Source of the DNA: Treponema sp.
Lineage (GTDB): Bacteria > Spirochaetota > Spirochaetia > Treponematales > Treponemataceae
Length of the DNA: 64,000 nt
Assembly: GCA_017934745.1 (NCBI GenBank)
Contig: JAGBIY010000064.1
Span: forward strand, 1 to 64,000
Direction: 5' to 3'
Made by a program: the position numbers and the translations under genes. The notes under the pieces are model-generated. The model searched no databases. It was not told where the DNA came from and was given only the letters and a program-made list of their open reading frames with translations. Of the stretch, positions 1-8,977 are shown piece after piece (position 1 is the stretch's first letter; each line of letters opens with the position of its first letter).

Positions 1-45
1 AATTGAAGCAAGAAAAGCGAAAACAATTTTTTTTGTATGTTTCAT
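1..45 (-). CDS. Start of a secreted protein gene, cut by the window edge (possible first integron cassette)
   Basis: Only the first 15 codons are inside the window. They read MKHTKKIVFAFLASI, a short basic N-terminus followed by a hydrophobic run, which is the beginning of a signal peptide. A Shine-Dalgarno GGAGG sits 6 bases before the ATG. The gene points the same way as intI and lies just beyond the proposed integron core site and promoter, so it may be the first gene cassette. It could equally be an ordinary chromosomal gene. The function cannot be read from this fragment. Confidence 0.6.
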   Translation of the reverse strand, partial: MKHTKKIVFAFLASI

Positions 46-133
46 AAAATCCTCCAACGATTTTATTTCCATTACGGAGAAAAAATGTCGGAAGATTTAC
101 CTTACTAACAGCAAGTGGAGCAGTGCGCCATCA

Positions 134-140
134 ACCTAAC
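134..140 (-). other. Candidate integron recombination core (GTTRRRY) at attI/cassette junction
   Basis: On the minus strand the 7-mer GTTAGGT matches the GTTRRRY core that integron integrases cut between G and TT. It is placed between the intI stop codon and the first downstream gene, about 90 bases before that gene's start, which is where the attI/first-cassette boundary would be in an inverted integron. A 7-base degenerate match is weak on its own. A related GTTAGTA lies about 20 bases further on but misses the consensus. Confidence 0.4.
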
Positions 141-168
141 AAATATTCTCCGTATCGATTGTAAATAT

Positions 169-196
169 TTTATAACAAACTTAATGTCGGTGTAAA
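169..196 (-). promoter_or_regulatory. Candidate cassette promoter (Pc)
   Basis: On the minus strand a -35 TTTACA (191-196) and -10 TATAAA (169-174) are separated by 16 bases. It fires away from intI toward the core site and the gene at the left edge. In a normal integron Pc lies in or near intI and reads into the cassettes. This promoter would do that job for an inverted layout, or simply serve the edge gene. Confidence 0.55.
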
Positions 197-275
197 CAAA
201 GGCATTGAGTTGCTGCACGCATTGTTCATGGGGCTGGGGGATTTTTGCCTTGCTGTTATACGGATACGCGTAAAA

Positions 276-1529
276 TCAGAGTCTGTCCAGGGGACTTGTT
301 ACACCGCCGGCGCCGCGGTTTAGGACATGGGTGTAAATCATGGTGGTGCTTACGTCGCTGTGGCCGAGAAGCTCCTGAATCGTGCGGATATCGTAGCCTG
401 ATTCGAGAAGGTGGGTCGCAAACGAGTGGCGGAAGGTGTGGCAGCTTGCGTTTTTGTTGATGCCGGCTTCGAGAATCGCTTGCTTTACGGACCGCTGAAC
501 CAGCGACTCGTCGATGTGGAATCTGCCTTCTTCTCCTGTGAGCTTGTTCTTCCAGCGGTTTTTCTGGGGAAAGAGCCACTGCCATTTCAACTCCGCGCAT
601 CCGCTCGGGTATTTTGCGCCGAGCGCTTTTGGCATGGCGACTTTGCCCCACCCTTCCGCCAAGTCTTTTTCATGAAGTTTTTTCACGACTTTTATTTGCG
701 CTTTGAGTTCTGGAATCAGTTTTTGAGGAAGCATTACGCGTCGGTCTTTGTCGCCCTTGCCGTGGCGGACGATGATTTCGTTTCTGTCGAAATCCAAATC
801 CAGGATTCTGAGGGAGAGGGCTTCATTCAGGCGCATTCCTGTGCCGTAAAGGAGTTTTGCAATCAGTTTTTTTGTTCCTGTCAAATTGTTTATGACTTTT
901 GCGACTTCTTCCATGCTAAAAACGACAGGAATCCGAGTTTTTTTCTTTGCGTGGATTACGGACGCGAGATTTTCAACGGGAGTGCCTTTTACGAAACGGA
1001 AGTAAAAAAGAAGAGCGGCAAGAGCTTGGTTTTGAGTCGACGCGCTTGCGTTTTTTTTCAGCGCAAGATTCTTCAAGAAATCATTTATCGCCTTGTTTTC
1101 GGTGTTCGCTCCAATTTTTTTGTTTGAATCGAGGAATATTTGAACCCACTTTCTGTAACGCGATATGGTGTTGTCGGAGTAATGCCTGACTTTCAGGGCA
1201 GTCGTGAGAATGTCCAGTTCCGAATCTGCGGCTGAAGTGTTTTCTGGAGTTTTAGATTCATTCTCATCGCCAATTCTCTCTCCATCGTCAACATTGAACA
1301 GATTCGTTTCGTAGATGTTCTCCAAAAGCAGGTCTATCGATTTTTGATTTTGTGGGACAAGCCAAACTTTTTCTTCGTTGTTCCATTTTCTGTCCGGCAA
1401 AGAGCGAACCGCATTCAGCAATTCGGTGTTGAAGAAGTCCGGGAAACTGACTGAAAGAAAATCTTTGTCGAACGGTTTTATCAATACGGTCATCTTTTTC
1501 TCTGTCGAATTGTTGAATGCAAAGTTCAT
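276..1529 (-). CDS. intI: Integron integrase IntI (tyrosine recombinase)
   Basis: 417-residue tyrosine recombinase that would insert and excise gene cassettes at attI/attC sites. The catalytic set is visible: Arg233 (GTGMRLNEAL), His364 and Arg367 (HTFRHSFATHLL), His390 (LLGHSDVSTT) and Tyr399 (IYTHVL). Residues about 297-345 form an insert (MPKALGAKYP, then WQWLFPQ) equivalent to the patch that separates IntI from XerC/D, and the C-terminus GGVTSPLDRL is IntI-like. Residues 1-75 are an extra N-terminal domain (RSLPDRKWNNEEKVWLVPQ) absent from IntI1. The start has GGAGGAG five bases upstream. The gene is more AT-rich than its neighbours, consistent with transfer. The reading frame is intact. 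Confidence 0.9.
   Translation of the reverse strand: MNFAFNNSTEKKMTVLIKPFDKDFLSVSFPDFFNTELLNAVRSLPDRKWNNEEKVWLVPQNQKSIDLLLENIYETNLFNVDDGERIGDENESKTPENTSAADSELDILTTALKVRHYSDNTISRYRKWVQIFLDSNKKIGANTENKAINDFLKNLALKKNASASTQNQALAALLFYFRFVKGTPVENLASVIHAKKKTRIPVVFSMEEVAKVINNLTGTKKLIAKLLYGTGMRLNEALSLRILDLDFDRNEIIVRHGKGDKDRRVMLPQKLIPELKAQIKVVKKLHEKDLAEGWGKVAMPKALGAKYPSGCAELKWQWLFPQKNRWKNKLTGEEGRFHIDESLVQRSVKQAILEAGINKNASCHTFRHSFATHLLESGYDIRTIQELLGHSDVSTTMIYTHVLNRGAGGVTSPLDRL
591..618 (-). other. Chance promoter-like match moved here only as a note: see 1591-1618
   Basis: Inside intI; no independent feature is claimed here. The promoter-like sequence proposed for intI lies at 1591-1618 and is listed separately. 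Confidence 0.02.
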
Positions 1530-1590
1530 AGTGTTCTCCTCCGCCGGCTAGGCAGAAGCTAATCCGCCGCCTTGAAATCGCAAATCGGTT

Positions 1591-1618
1591 TTATTACTTC
1601 AACTATATCGGCAGTCAA
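1591..1618 (-). promoter_or_regulatory. Possible intI promoter
   Basis: On the minus strand TTGACT (1613-1618) and TAATAA (1591-1596) are 16 bases apart, about 60 bases before the intI start. The -35 overlaps the last codons of the upstream Spx/ArsC-like gene. The -10 is a poor match. No LexA-type box was recognised. Confidence 0.3.
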
Positions 1619-1974
1619 CTCCACGTCTTCCAGGCGTCCGTGTCCATGCCAACTGTCGCCTCCGTCTTTCCGTTGCGGCAGACGGGAACTTTCAGCAGCT
1701 GGGCCTGGTTCTCGAACAGTTTGCTCTCCTTTTCGCTGTCGTCAAGATAGCTGATTGAGGCGTAGTCCTTCGACGAGGTGTCAATCATGGACTCTATGGC
1801 GGCCGCCCTGCCCCCTTTCGTCTTTGAGATGGAAGCCACCACCGAAGCGAACTCGCCAGGAGACATCCCCTTCTCCCTCAAATCGATGAACTGGAACGGG
1901 ATGCGCCGCTCCTTGAAGAAACGCTGGGCCGCCTTGCAGTCGAAACTTTTGTTTGTGCCGAATATCTGAATCAT
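1615..1974 (-). CDS. ArsC/Spx-family thioredoxin-fold protein
   Basis: About 119 residues, the usual length of the ArsC/Spx family. The N-terminus IQIFGTNKSFDCKAAQRFF matches the family's first strand, active-site loop and helix. Only one Cys (FDCKA) is present at the place where Spx has CxxC. The family holds arsenate reductase-like enzymes and Spx-type transcription regulators, and nothing in the sequence decides between them. I prefer the ATG at 1974 to the TTG at 1980. An extended -10 (TGGTACAAT) ends 7 bases before this ATG and no Shine-Dalgarno is visible, so the message may be leaderless. Confidence 0.7.
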   Translation of the reverse strand: MIQIFGTNKSFDCKAAQRFFKERRIPFQFIDLREKGMSPGEFASVVASISKTKGGRAAAIESMIDTSSKDYASISYLDDSEKESKLFENQAQLLKVPVCRNGKTEATVGMDTDAWKTWS

Positions 1975-2021
1975 GCGCAAAATTGTACCAGACTATCGAG
2001 AAAAACTCTAATGCCGGAAAA

Positions 2022-4820
2022 TCAATCGACGACAAAGAACTTCGCGCCGTTGTGCGCAGTAAATGAATGCGGGCCTTCACCGTCTATCCCGAAATCCTTG
2101 TTGTCATTGTCAGTATTATCAGCATCCAAATTCTTTCCCCAGTTGACCCAGAATCCTTTCTGGCTTTTTTTGCTTCCGTTAATTATCCATTCAAATTGTA
2201 TGTTTCTGTTGTTCTCCACGCTCGTGAACCGAAGGACACCGTAAGAACCGAGCGATGTCTTGAAATAGAGGAGCTTCCCCAAGAGATTTTTGAAATCGGC
2301 CGCCACCTGTCCTTGTCCTTCGGTCACCAAAGACACTTTCTCTTTTATTTCTTCTACCGTCACGCATTCGAACCGCTTCCTCAGTCTGCCGTCATTGCAG
2401 ATTTCCCAACAATCGTCCGCCACTTGGAATTTCGAGTATTCCGACAGCAACAATGTTCCAGTGTCACTCCCGTCCGAAAGCACGGCCACACCCGCCGAAA
2501 ATCTATCGCTCACGGAGACAAGGATACTTTTCTCGACGTGGGATTCCAAATTGCTGACAATGGTTATATTCGTGTTCTTTTCAAGCAGGAAAATATCGTT
2601 TTCGCGATTCTCTCCGCCAGATGGGATGTACGCTTTTCCGCCGATTCTAAGGGAACTGCGACTGCCCTCGTTCAAGTCGTGCATGTACACGGCCCCTCCG
2701 TTCAAAAATGCGGTGTTGTCGCTGATTGTGCCGCCCGTCATTTCAAGGGTCGTGTTGGAGTAGTCCAAGTAGACTCCGGCACCGTTCGCGATGTTCGTGT
2801 TGCCTCTTATCACAGCGTCTCCGCTCATCGAGAGCCTGCCTCCACGGCTGACACAAACGCCACCCCCGTTCCCTGCGGTGTTGAGAGGATCACCCTCGTT
2901 TCCTTCGATTGTCCCTCCAGACATTTCGACATTTTTCAAAGTGTAGATGCCGGCTCCGTTCATTGCGTAGTTGAAGGAGACATTTCCGCTGTTGAATTTT
3001 ATATATCCCTCACTGTAGATTCCGCCGCCCGTGGAGTCCGCGTTTTCAGCATTCTCAAGGAAGTTTCCGCACACGCCGCCGGTGAGTTCAGCTTCGTTTC
3101 CGTCCAGTGAATATCCAAGGTAGATTTTGGAATCGGCAGAAGAAAAGATTCCCCCTCCGCTTCCTTTCGACTTGTTGCCGAACGAGGAAGATATCGCGGC
3201 GGAATCCATGTAGGTTCCGACAATCGCGTTTCCAGAAAGGCAGAGCTTTCCGCCGTTGTATATTCCGCCACCGCAAGTTGCCTGGTTGCCAGCGACGACA
3301 GCTCCGTCCGAAAGCTCAACTTGAGAGTCGCCCTCGATTTTGAGACCGCCGCCATATGAAGCGTTTCCACCTGTGATTTTCAGATTTCCTATCGTGACAG
3401 GGACCTGAGTCTTTATCAAAAGCGTCGTGCCAGAGCCGTTTCCGTCAAGAATGTCCGACCCGGAGTTTTCGCTTGCGCCCCTTATGGAAATGGACTTTGC
3501 ATGGTCTTTGGTGAGAGTTTCGGAAACAATTTGGGTTCCAGCAACTTTTCCGTCGACGAGAATCGAGTAGCCGATTGGGTTTGCGAGTTTTTCGATGACG
3601 GACACGGCTTTTTCGATTGTCTTGTATGGGTGTTCAGCTGTTCCGTCGGCTTTTTTGTCGTCGTCGCTTCCGTTTTCGTTTATGAAGAAGCTGTCTCCAA
3701 AAACGGAAATCTCGGCCGACGAAAGGGAGGATGTCTCGTAGCCGGTTTTCCGGGCGAAGGCTTCAAGCCGCCAGGTGCCGACGGTCAGCTCGAATGTCTT
3801 TTCTCCTGTGAACGTTCCGTTTTCTGCGATTGAAGAAGAGTCGCCGATGGCATTGTACAGCCTGTAGTCGACTTCCACGCCGGACACTGGGTTTCCAAGG
3901 TTGTCCGTGGCAGGAGCTTTTACGGTCGCTGTCGCGCTTCCAAGTCGTTTGTCGACTGAAATTTCTGGCGGATTCAACCTTGTGACTTCCGTGCTTGCAA
4001 AAGCCTCCGTTCTCAATCCGGCCTCGTCCTCAAGGGCGATGCTGAACGCTTGCTCCGAGGCGGAAAAAGGCTCTTGCGTGTCGAAAAAGACGGAGCGTTT
4101 CCCCGGCGTGAACGATTTCGAATTTATCAGGCTGTATTCTTCGTTCCATTCTGTCGTGAATCTTGAATCCGAAAAAGAGAAGCCGCCGTCCGTTGCGATG
4201 TCCAAGCGGTAGGAGGAGCCGTTTATCACTATAGCGCGCAAATCCTTGTGCCGAACAGAGATTTCCGAAGCATCCGGCATGTCGAACGCGAGCACGAACG
4301 TTTTCCCGTTTCCGTTCAGGACCGTGGCGTTCTCGACAACAGGAGGGGGCGAATTGCAATAAAGCTCCACGGAATAGTCGGGGAAAGAGCGGCCGCTCTT
4401 CGGTTCGAAAAGGGAAACGGTCGGCGAGATGTTCTTTCCTTCGTCTGCGGCAATCAAAAAACCTTTCGGAAAATCGAGCCTTATCGAGGAATGTCCGGTC
4501 TGCTCGATTTTCACGGAATCGGAAGGAACATCGGAAGGCAGATGCGGGAACGAGACGGACACGTCGAGATCGTACATTTGGGGATTCCGCATGAAGAAAA
4601 GGACTGAACATCCGTCCTCCGAGCCGACGCAGTTTTGGGAGAGCGGTGACATGAAAGCGCAGTCGGGCATCTCGCACCTTTCCACCGCCGCAGTCTCCGT
4701 GTACTCCTTGAAGAATTCCTTCGCGGGGTCGTCGTAGCTCGGCTCCAAAAAATCGCCAAAACCGCAAGAGGAGAACAGAAAAACGGACAAGAACAAAGCT
4801 GCTGCAGAAAGTTTCACCAC
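2022..4820 (-). CDS. Large parallel beta-helix lipoprotein
   Basis: 932 residues. A hydrophobic signal ends in the lipobox FLFSSC with Cys19 as the probable lipidated residue, so it is an exported, probably surface or periplasmic, lipoprotein. Residues 20-370 look like beta-rich Ig-like segments. From about 378 a DUF1565-type start (FFINENGSDDDKKADGTAEHPYKTI) leads into a right-handed beta-helix with repeated Gly-rich turns (YGGGLKI, CGGGIYN, GSGGGIFS, NGGAVYM) to about residue 790. The tail has further beta-rich sequence ending FFVVD. The start is GTG. The role is unknown: beta-helix proteins include adhesins and polysaccharide lyases, and no catalytic signature was recognised. Confidence 0.75.
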   Translation of the reverse strand: MVKLSAAALFLSVFLFSSCGFGDFLEPSYDDPAKEFFKEYTETAAVERCEMPDCAFMSPLSQNCVGSEDGCSVLFFMRNPQMYDLDVSVSFPHLPSDVPSDSVKIEQTGHSSIRLDFPKGFLIAADEGKNISPTVSLFEPKSGRSFPDYSVELYCNSPPPVVENATVLNGNGKTFVLAFDMPDASEISVRHKDLRAIVINGSSYRLDIATDGGFSFSDSRFTTEWNEEYSLINSKSFTPGKRSVFFDTQEPFSASEQAFSIALEDEAGLRTEAFASTEVTRLNPPEISVDKRLGSATATVKAPATDNLGNPVSGVEVDYRLYNAIGDSSSIAENGTFTGEKTFELTVGTWRLEAFARKTGYETSSLSSAEISVFGDSFFINENGSDDDKKADGTAEHPYKTIEKAVSVIEKLANPIGYSILVDGKVAGTQIVSETLTKDHAKSISIRGASENSGSDILDGNGSGTTLLIKTQVPVTIGNLKITGGNASYGGGLKIEGDSQVELSDGAVVAGNQATCGGGIYNGGKLCLSGNAIVGTYMDSAAISSSFGNKSKGSGGGIFSSADSKIYLGYSLDGNEAELTGGVCGNFLENAENADSTGGGIYSEGYIKFNSGNVSFNYAMNGAGIYTLKNVEMSGGTIEGNEGDPLNTAGNGGGVCVSRGGRLSMSGDAVIRGNTNIANGAGVYLDYSNTTLEMTGGTISDNTAFLNGGAVYMHDLNEGSRSSLRIGGKAYIPSGGENRENDIFLLEKNTNITIVSNLESHVEKSILVSVSDRFSAGVAVLSDGSDTGTLLLSEYSKFQVADDCWEICNDGRLRKRFECVTVEEIKEKVSLVTEGQGQVAADFKNLLGKLLYFKTSLGSYGVLRFTSVENNRNIQFEWIINGSKKSQKGFWVNWGKNLDADNTDNDNKDFGIDGEGPHSFTAHNGAKFFVVD

Positions 4821-4947
4821 GAATCCCCCGAACTCCGCATTCTCTCATGAAAAGCAGAGCGATTCCATGCGAAAAAGTAAAATCCACGAAAAGAAAATGT
4901 AAAACCGCTTTTGGAAAAACATGATTCGGCACCTGCGAATTTTGCTT

Positions 4948-6198
4948 CTAGAACTGCCAGCCGACACCCATAGACGGCTGAAAGCTTCCCATCGTCATGT
5001 CCTTGTTCAGCGTCAGGATGTAGTCCGCGCCAGCTTCGACGTAGAGTCGCTTGTTGATGTAGAGCTGCACGGCCGCCCCCGCGTCGAAGGACGGGGAAAT
5101 CGTGTTGAGCGGCTCCGAGTCGATTCCGTGGGCGAAGTGGAACACGATGTTGTTGAAGTATGCAAAACCGGCACCTCCGTGGAGTTCGGCTATGACGCGT
5201 CTTCTGAACATGGGAATCTGATACGCGAAAAGAGCGTGCGCCATCGCGAGGTTTCCGTCTATCGTGTAGCCGCCGCCATCCTTGTACAGACTAGAGTACA
5301 CCCCGCGCACTGCGAAACCGAGATACCCCCATCTGCGCTTTATCGGCACGACTGTCGCCCTCGCCTGCGCGCTCACCGGAGATGACTTGTTCAAGTAAGT
5401 CGGGAACGTGTCGTCGTGCATGACGACCGGGCATGTGTAGCCGGCCTCGATGTCGATGTCGAGCCACTTCTTGAATTTCACGGTGAACAACGAATCCGGG
5501 GATTTTGTGGAATGCAGCCCGGAAGCGTCCCGCGCGAAAATGTGGTACTCGCCCACGTCCAGCTGCCTCATGTCGAACCTGAGCGTGATGCTCCTGTCTT
5601 CCTTGTCGTGGGCCACGACCTCAACGGGACGCAGAGTCCTCTTCGCGCTTTTCAGGGTGTACTCAGTGTAGCCGGCCCCACCATCGCCGCCATCAAGAAG
5701 AGGTTCGAGGAGGTTGCGCCCTTCAATTTTCAGGATTCCGTCGTTGTCCAAATCGTCGAGGTACATCGTGCGCCCCATGTAGAGGGGATAGCTCACGCCG
5801 CGGACAACAGGCATGTGCGCCTTTCTCACGAAGAATTCGTCGCGGCTTGTCAGTCTCTCCTCCAACATTCCAAGGACGTTGTAGACTTTTATCGTCGAGC
5901 GGTACTTTCCAGGGGGAAGCGTCGGCTCGATGTATATCATGCACCTCTCGCTCTCCTCTCTGTCCGTCTCGCGCACGAAGACAGTCTCCGCGCTTCCGTC
6001 GTCGTCCAACCGCTCGATTTCGATTCGGTACATGAGGACGTCCCCCGCGCTGGACCACTCGAACGGCTGCCGTATCTCGTTCAGCTTGGAATTTTCGGCC
6101 TCCGTATCGCTCAGGGAATCCTCCACAGAAAAGACCTCCTCCGCCACGCTGAGGAGTGGACAGACGAACATGAGGATTGCAAGAAATCTAGTGCGCAT
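4948..6198 (-). CDS. Outer-membrane beta-barrel protein with periplasmic N-terminal domain
   Basis: 416 residues with a signal peptide (MRTRFLAILMFVCPLLSVA). The first half (about 35-245) is made of Ig/fibronectin-like strands, for example QPFEWSSAGDVLMYRIEIE. The second half (about 250-416) has alternating amphipathic strands such as GYLGFAVRGVYSSLY and LYVEAGADYILTL, and it ends in GVGWQF with the terminal Phe typical of BAM-inserted barrels. Its start overlaps the end of the FecR-like gene by 11 bases, so the two are translated together and probably work together at the envelope. The function is otherwise unknown. Confidence 0.7.
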   Translation of the reverse strand: MRTRFLAILMFVCPLLSVAEEVFSVEDSLSDTEAENSKLNEIRQPFEWSSAGDVLMYRIEIERLDDDGSAETVFVRETDREESERCMIYIEPTLPPGKYRSTIKVYNVLGMLEERLTSRDEFFVRKAHMPVVRGVSYPLYMGRTMYLDDLDNDGILKIEGRNLLEPLLDGGDGGAGYTEYTLKSAKRTLRPVEVVAHDKEDRSITLRFDMRQLDVGEYHIFARDASGLHSTKSPDSLFTVKFKKWLDIDIEAGYTCPVVMHDDTFPTYLNKSSPVSAQARATVVPIKRRWGYLGFAVRGVYSSLYKDGGGYTIDGNLAMAHALFAYQIPMFRRRVIAELHGGAGFAYFNNIVFHFAHGIDSEPLNTISPSFDAGAAVQLYINKRLYVEAGADYILTLNKDMTMGSFQPSMGVGWQF

Positions 6199-8977
6199 AG
6201 AGTTCCCCCTTATTCTGCCGTTTACCGCCGGAGGAATTTATCTTGTAGTCGATTGTGAACACACCCTCGTGTGGGATTCCGTCGACCAGGATTTCGTCAT
6301 CGCCCTCTTTCTTGAAGATTCCCCGAACCCTCCACAAAAAATCTCCCTTGGAAAGCTTGGAGAATTCGCCGAACGACAATGATGTGTTTTCGTTGCCCTC
6401 GACAGTTTCCATGTGGAGGAGCCTTCCGTTTTTCGAGAATATTTCGAGGATGTACGCGCTCGCCCTCGGAATGCGCCGCCAGGAGAAGACTATGCGCGGA
6501 TTCTTTCTTAGATATTCAGCGTCGAACAGGGGGCCTCCTTCCGCCACGGCATTTTCAGGAGAATCGAACGGGGGGATTTTCCCCACCCGGAAGGAGAATT
6601 TTCCGGCCGGCGATATGTCAATTTCGTCCATGGTCACGGCTTCGACCGTCCACTCGTAGATTCCAGAGGACAGGGGTGGAAGCTGCTGACTGAAAGAGCT
6701 CTGCGGAAAAGACAGCGCATCCGGGCTTCCGTCGATTTTCGAGAGGACAATCCGGGCGCGCGAACACGGCTCCCTTGACGAGAAAACAAGGGCGGGAGGG
6801 CTCTCAATCGCCTGCCAGCCGTCCAATTCAGCTCCGTCCGGTGGATATAGGAGAACCGCCGGCTCCACTTTCCTAAGGAAGAATTCGGAGCTGGATAGAT
6901 GGCTGCTTCTTCTTGAAGACGAATCCGTCTCGTATGTGAACGACTGTATCTCCCAGCGGTACAAGCCCTCCTCATAGTCCTCCATGTCGAATTCGACGCT
7001 GTTTCCGGTTATGAAGCTCTCGTCCGACAACGGCGCCTCACTCCCCTTCCTGAATATCTTGACGCGGTAGTAGTCCGAGGCAGCCGAATCAGACCAGGCG
7101 AACAGGCACGGCTTGTTCGGGCGGACGACAGCCTTTTTAGAAACCGAAGGAAATTCGATTTTAGGAGCGGGAAGTTCGTCCACCACGACAATCTTCTTCG
7201 CCTCGGTCGAGCGTTTGAATCCTGCCGCCTTCGTCGTGATTCTCCAGTAGAATTCGCCCAAGCCGAGATCCGCACCCGAAAACGAGCCTCCAGATATTTC
7301 CGAGTCGAGCACGATGTGCTGGAAACCAGAGTCCGACGCTATCTGGATGTACTGTGGAAGCGAAAGGTTCGACTTCCATGTGAACCGTGTGTCGCCAAGG
7401 AGAGGCTGCCATATTCTGTATCCGTCAGGGGGGAAGACCGTTCGCTGCTCAATCTCTCCAGCCACCGCGAAGAAAGAGCGGATTTCTGAAATCGGGGATA
7501 CGTTCCCCTCGCTGTCGGTCTGCGTCACGCCCCAGAAATATTCACCGTCGGAAAGCCTATTCAGTTCCTCGACGGAAAGCGTCATATAGTTCTCGCCCGT
7601 CTTTCTGGAGATTACAGGCTCCGAGAGATTCCTTTTGCGGGAGACAAAGACGCTGTATGTCGAAGGCTCGTCGTCCATCCGCCAAGAGAAGACTTCCGAC
7701 TTGTTCGTCCTGTCGAAGAAAGAGCCGTCGACAGGGCATACGAGCGACGGAGGGGCAAGGGTCCCTTTTTTCTCGACAATGAACGATCCGACCGCAGAGG
7801 GATTTGAAAGCCCGGTGTTGGCCACTGCATAGTACGGAGTTATTTGATAGTAGTAAGTCCCCTCCGTCAGCGTGGAGATTATCAACGATGGGCTCGAGGT
7901 GCGCTGGACGACGATTGGGTCCGACATGTCGATGTTTTTTGAGACTGCGAAACTGTAGGCGGAGGCGGCCTCGCTCTCAAGCCAGATGAAGCGTATCGAC
8001 GGAGGTTGCTTTCGGTATGCGTAGGAGAAATCGGAAGCAGGGACCACAAGCTCGGTTTTGAAGGACTGTACAATCTGGAATCTGCCTGAACATGAATTCG
8101 CGCCGTCGGAAAGACGCCAGTAATGGACGCCTTTCGGAAGCGACACAGAAACACTTTCCAAGCCGGACACGTCTATTTTCTGCGCCGGCACAGATTCCAC
8201 CGAGGAACGTCCCCGGCCGAAATTCCTGTCGCTGGATATTTCCAAAGAGAGATTGGACATACCGCCCGCCGCCGCCCATTCAAAATCGACCGGGAACAAG
8301 CCTTCCGTGTGGTACAGGAATTTTTCGTTCGGGAAAGGGGATTTTACGGACAGTGGAGGCTCCTTTTTTTCGCCATCTTCGACAAGAACGCACTCCCCGG
8401 CCACGATGCCCTCCCCTGCATGGGTCTTTGCGCCGCCCTGCCGCATCGAGAGAGAGACATCGCCTCCGCCAGATTTCGTCGCGGAGAGAACGGAACCGGC
8501 ATCCACAGAAACTTTCACACTGCCGCTTGTGACTTCCATTCCGCCACCGTCTTCCGAAACTCCGGCAGTCAGGCTTCCCTCGTCCAAGTCCGCGGAGAGT
8601 GTTCCGTCCGCACGGAGGAAGATCTGCGCCATCGTGTTCTCGGAAAGTTCGAGCGTCGTTCCATCAGGGAACCACACCGTGGCCTCGGAAAGCTCCGCCG
8701 TGTGTATGGTGTCTCCATTGTACACAGGGGAATTCTGCCGGAGCCTGTCCCAAACGACCCTGTCCAGGAATTTCCGCTCGGCTGTCCTGTACTTGAACGT
8801 TATGGTCGCGACAGGTTTCTCGTCCATCTTCGAAAGAGCGCGGAAGAAAACGGAGTGGAAGCGGAAGTAGCACAAGCCTGCGCAGACGAGGCAGATTGCG
8901 ACCGAAATACAGAACGGAACGGCAGAATCGGACAGGCGGCCACTACTTTTTGATTTTGATTTTGTTCTCTTCTTCAT
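6188..8977 (-). CDS. FecR-domain membrane protein with multiple fibronectin III-like repeats
   Basis: 929 residues. One N-terminal membrane helix (FCISVAICLVCAGLCYF) anchors a periplasmic protein. Residues about 60-200 form a FecR domain (QNSPVYNGDTIHTAELSEA, then FPDGTTLELSENT). From about 210 to 900 there are repeated 90-100 residue modules with the pattern F-x-W...Y-x-x-x-V-S...G-x-Y-Y-W-R-I, as in fibronectin III-like folds. It overlaps the cyclase gene by 35 bases and the barrel gene by 11, so the three form one operon. In other bacteria FecR proteins relay envelope signals. Here no sigma factor gene is nearby and the partner may be the cyclase. Confidence 0.75.
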   Translation of the reverse strand: MKKRTKSKSKSSGRLSDSAVPFCISVAICLVCAGLCYFRFHSVFFRALSKMDEKPVATITFKYRTAERKFLDRVVWDRLRQNSPVYNGDTIHTAELSEATVWFPDGTTLELSENTMAQIFLRADGTLSADLDEGSLTAGVSEDGGGMEVTSGSVKVSVDAGSVLSATKSGGGDVSLSMRQGGAKTHAGEGIVAGECVLVEDGEKKEPPLSVKSPFPNEKFLYHTEGLFPVDFEWAAAGGMSNLSLEISSDRNFGRGRSSVESVPAQKIDVSGLESVSVSLPKGVHYWRLSDGANSCSGRFQIVQSFKTELVVPASDFSYAYRKQPPSIRFIWLESEAASAYSFAVSKNIDMSDPIVVQRTSSPSLIISTLTEGTYYYQITPYYAVANTGLSNPSAVGSFIVEKKGTLAPPSLVCPVDGSFFDRTNKSEVFSWRMDDEPSTYSVFVSRKRNLSEPVISRKTGENYMTLSVEELNRLSDGEYFWGVTQTDSEGNVSPISEIRSFFAVAGEIEQRTVFPPDGYRIWQPLLGDTRFTWKSNLSLPQYIQIASDSGFQHIVLDSEISGGSFSGADLGLGEFYWRITTKAAGFKRSTEAKKIVVVDELPAPKIEFPSVSKKAVVRPNKPCLFAWSDSAASDYYRVKIFRKGSEAPLSDESFITGNSVEFDMEDYEEGLYRWEIQSFTYETDSSSRRSSHLSSSEFFLRKVEPAVLLYPPDGAELDGWQAIESPPALVFSSREPCSRARIVLSKIDGSPDALSFPQSSFSQQLPPLSSGIYEWTVEAVTMDEIDISPAGKFSFRVGKIPPFDSPENAVAEGGPLFDAEYLRKNPRIVFSWRRIPRASAYILEIFSKNGRLLHMETVEGNENTSLSFGEFSKLSKGDFLWRVRGIFKKEGDDEILVDGIPHEGVFTIDYKINSSGGKRQNKGELYAH

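Noticed and set aside
591..618. Promoter-like match within intI listed by coordinate slip
   Set aside because: The intended promoter is at 1591-1618; nothing is claimed at 591-618, and that near-zero-confidence feature entry should be ignored.
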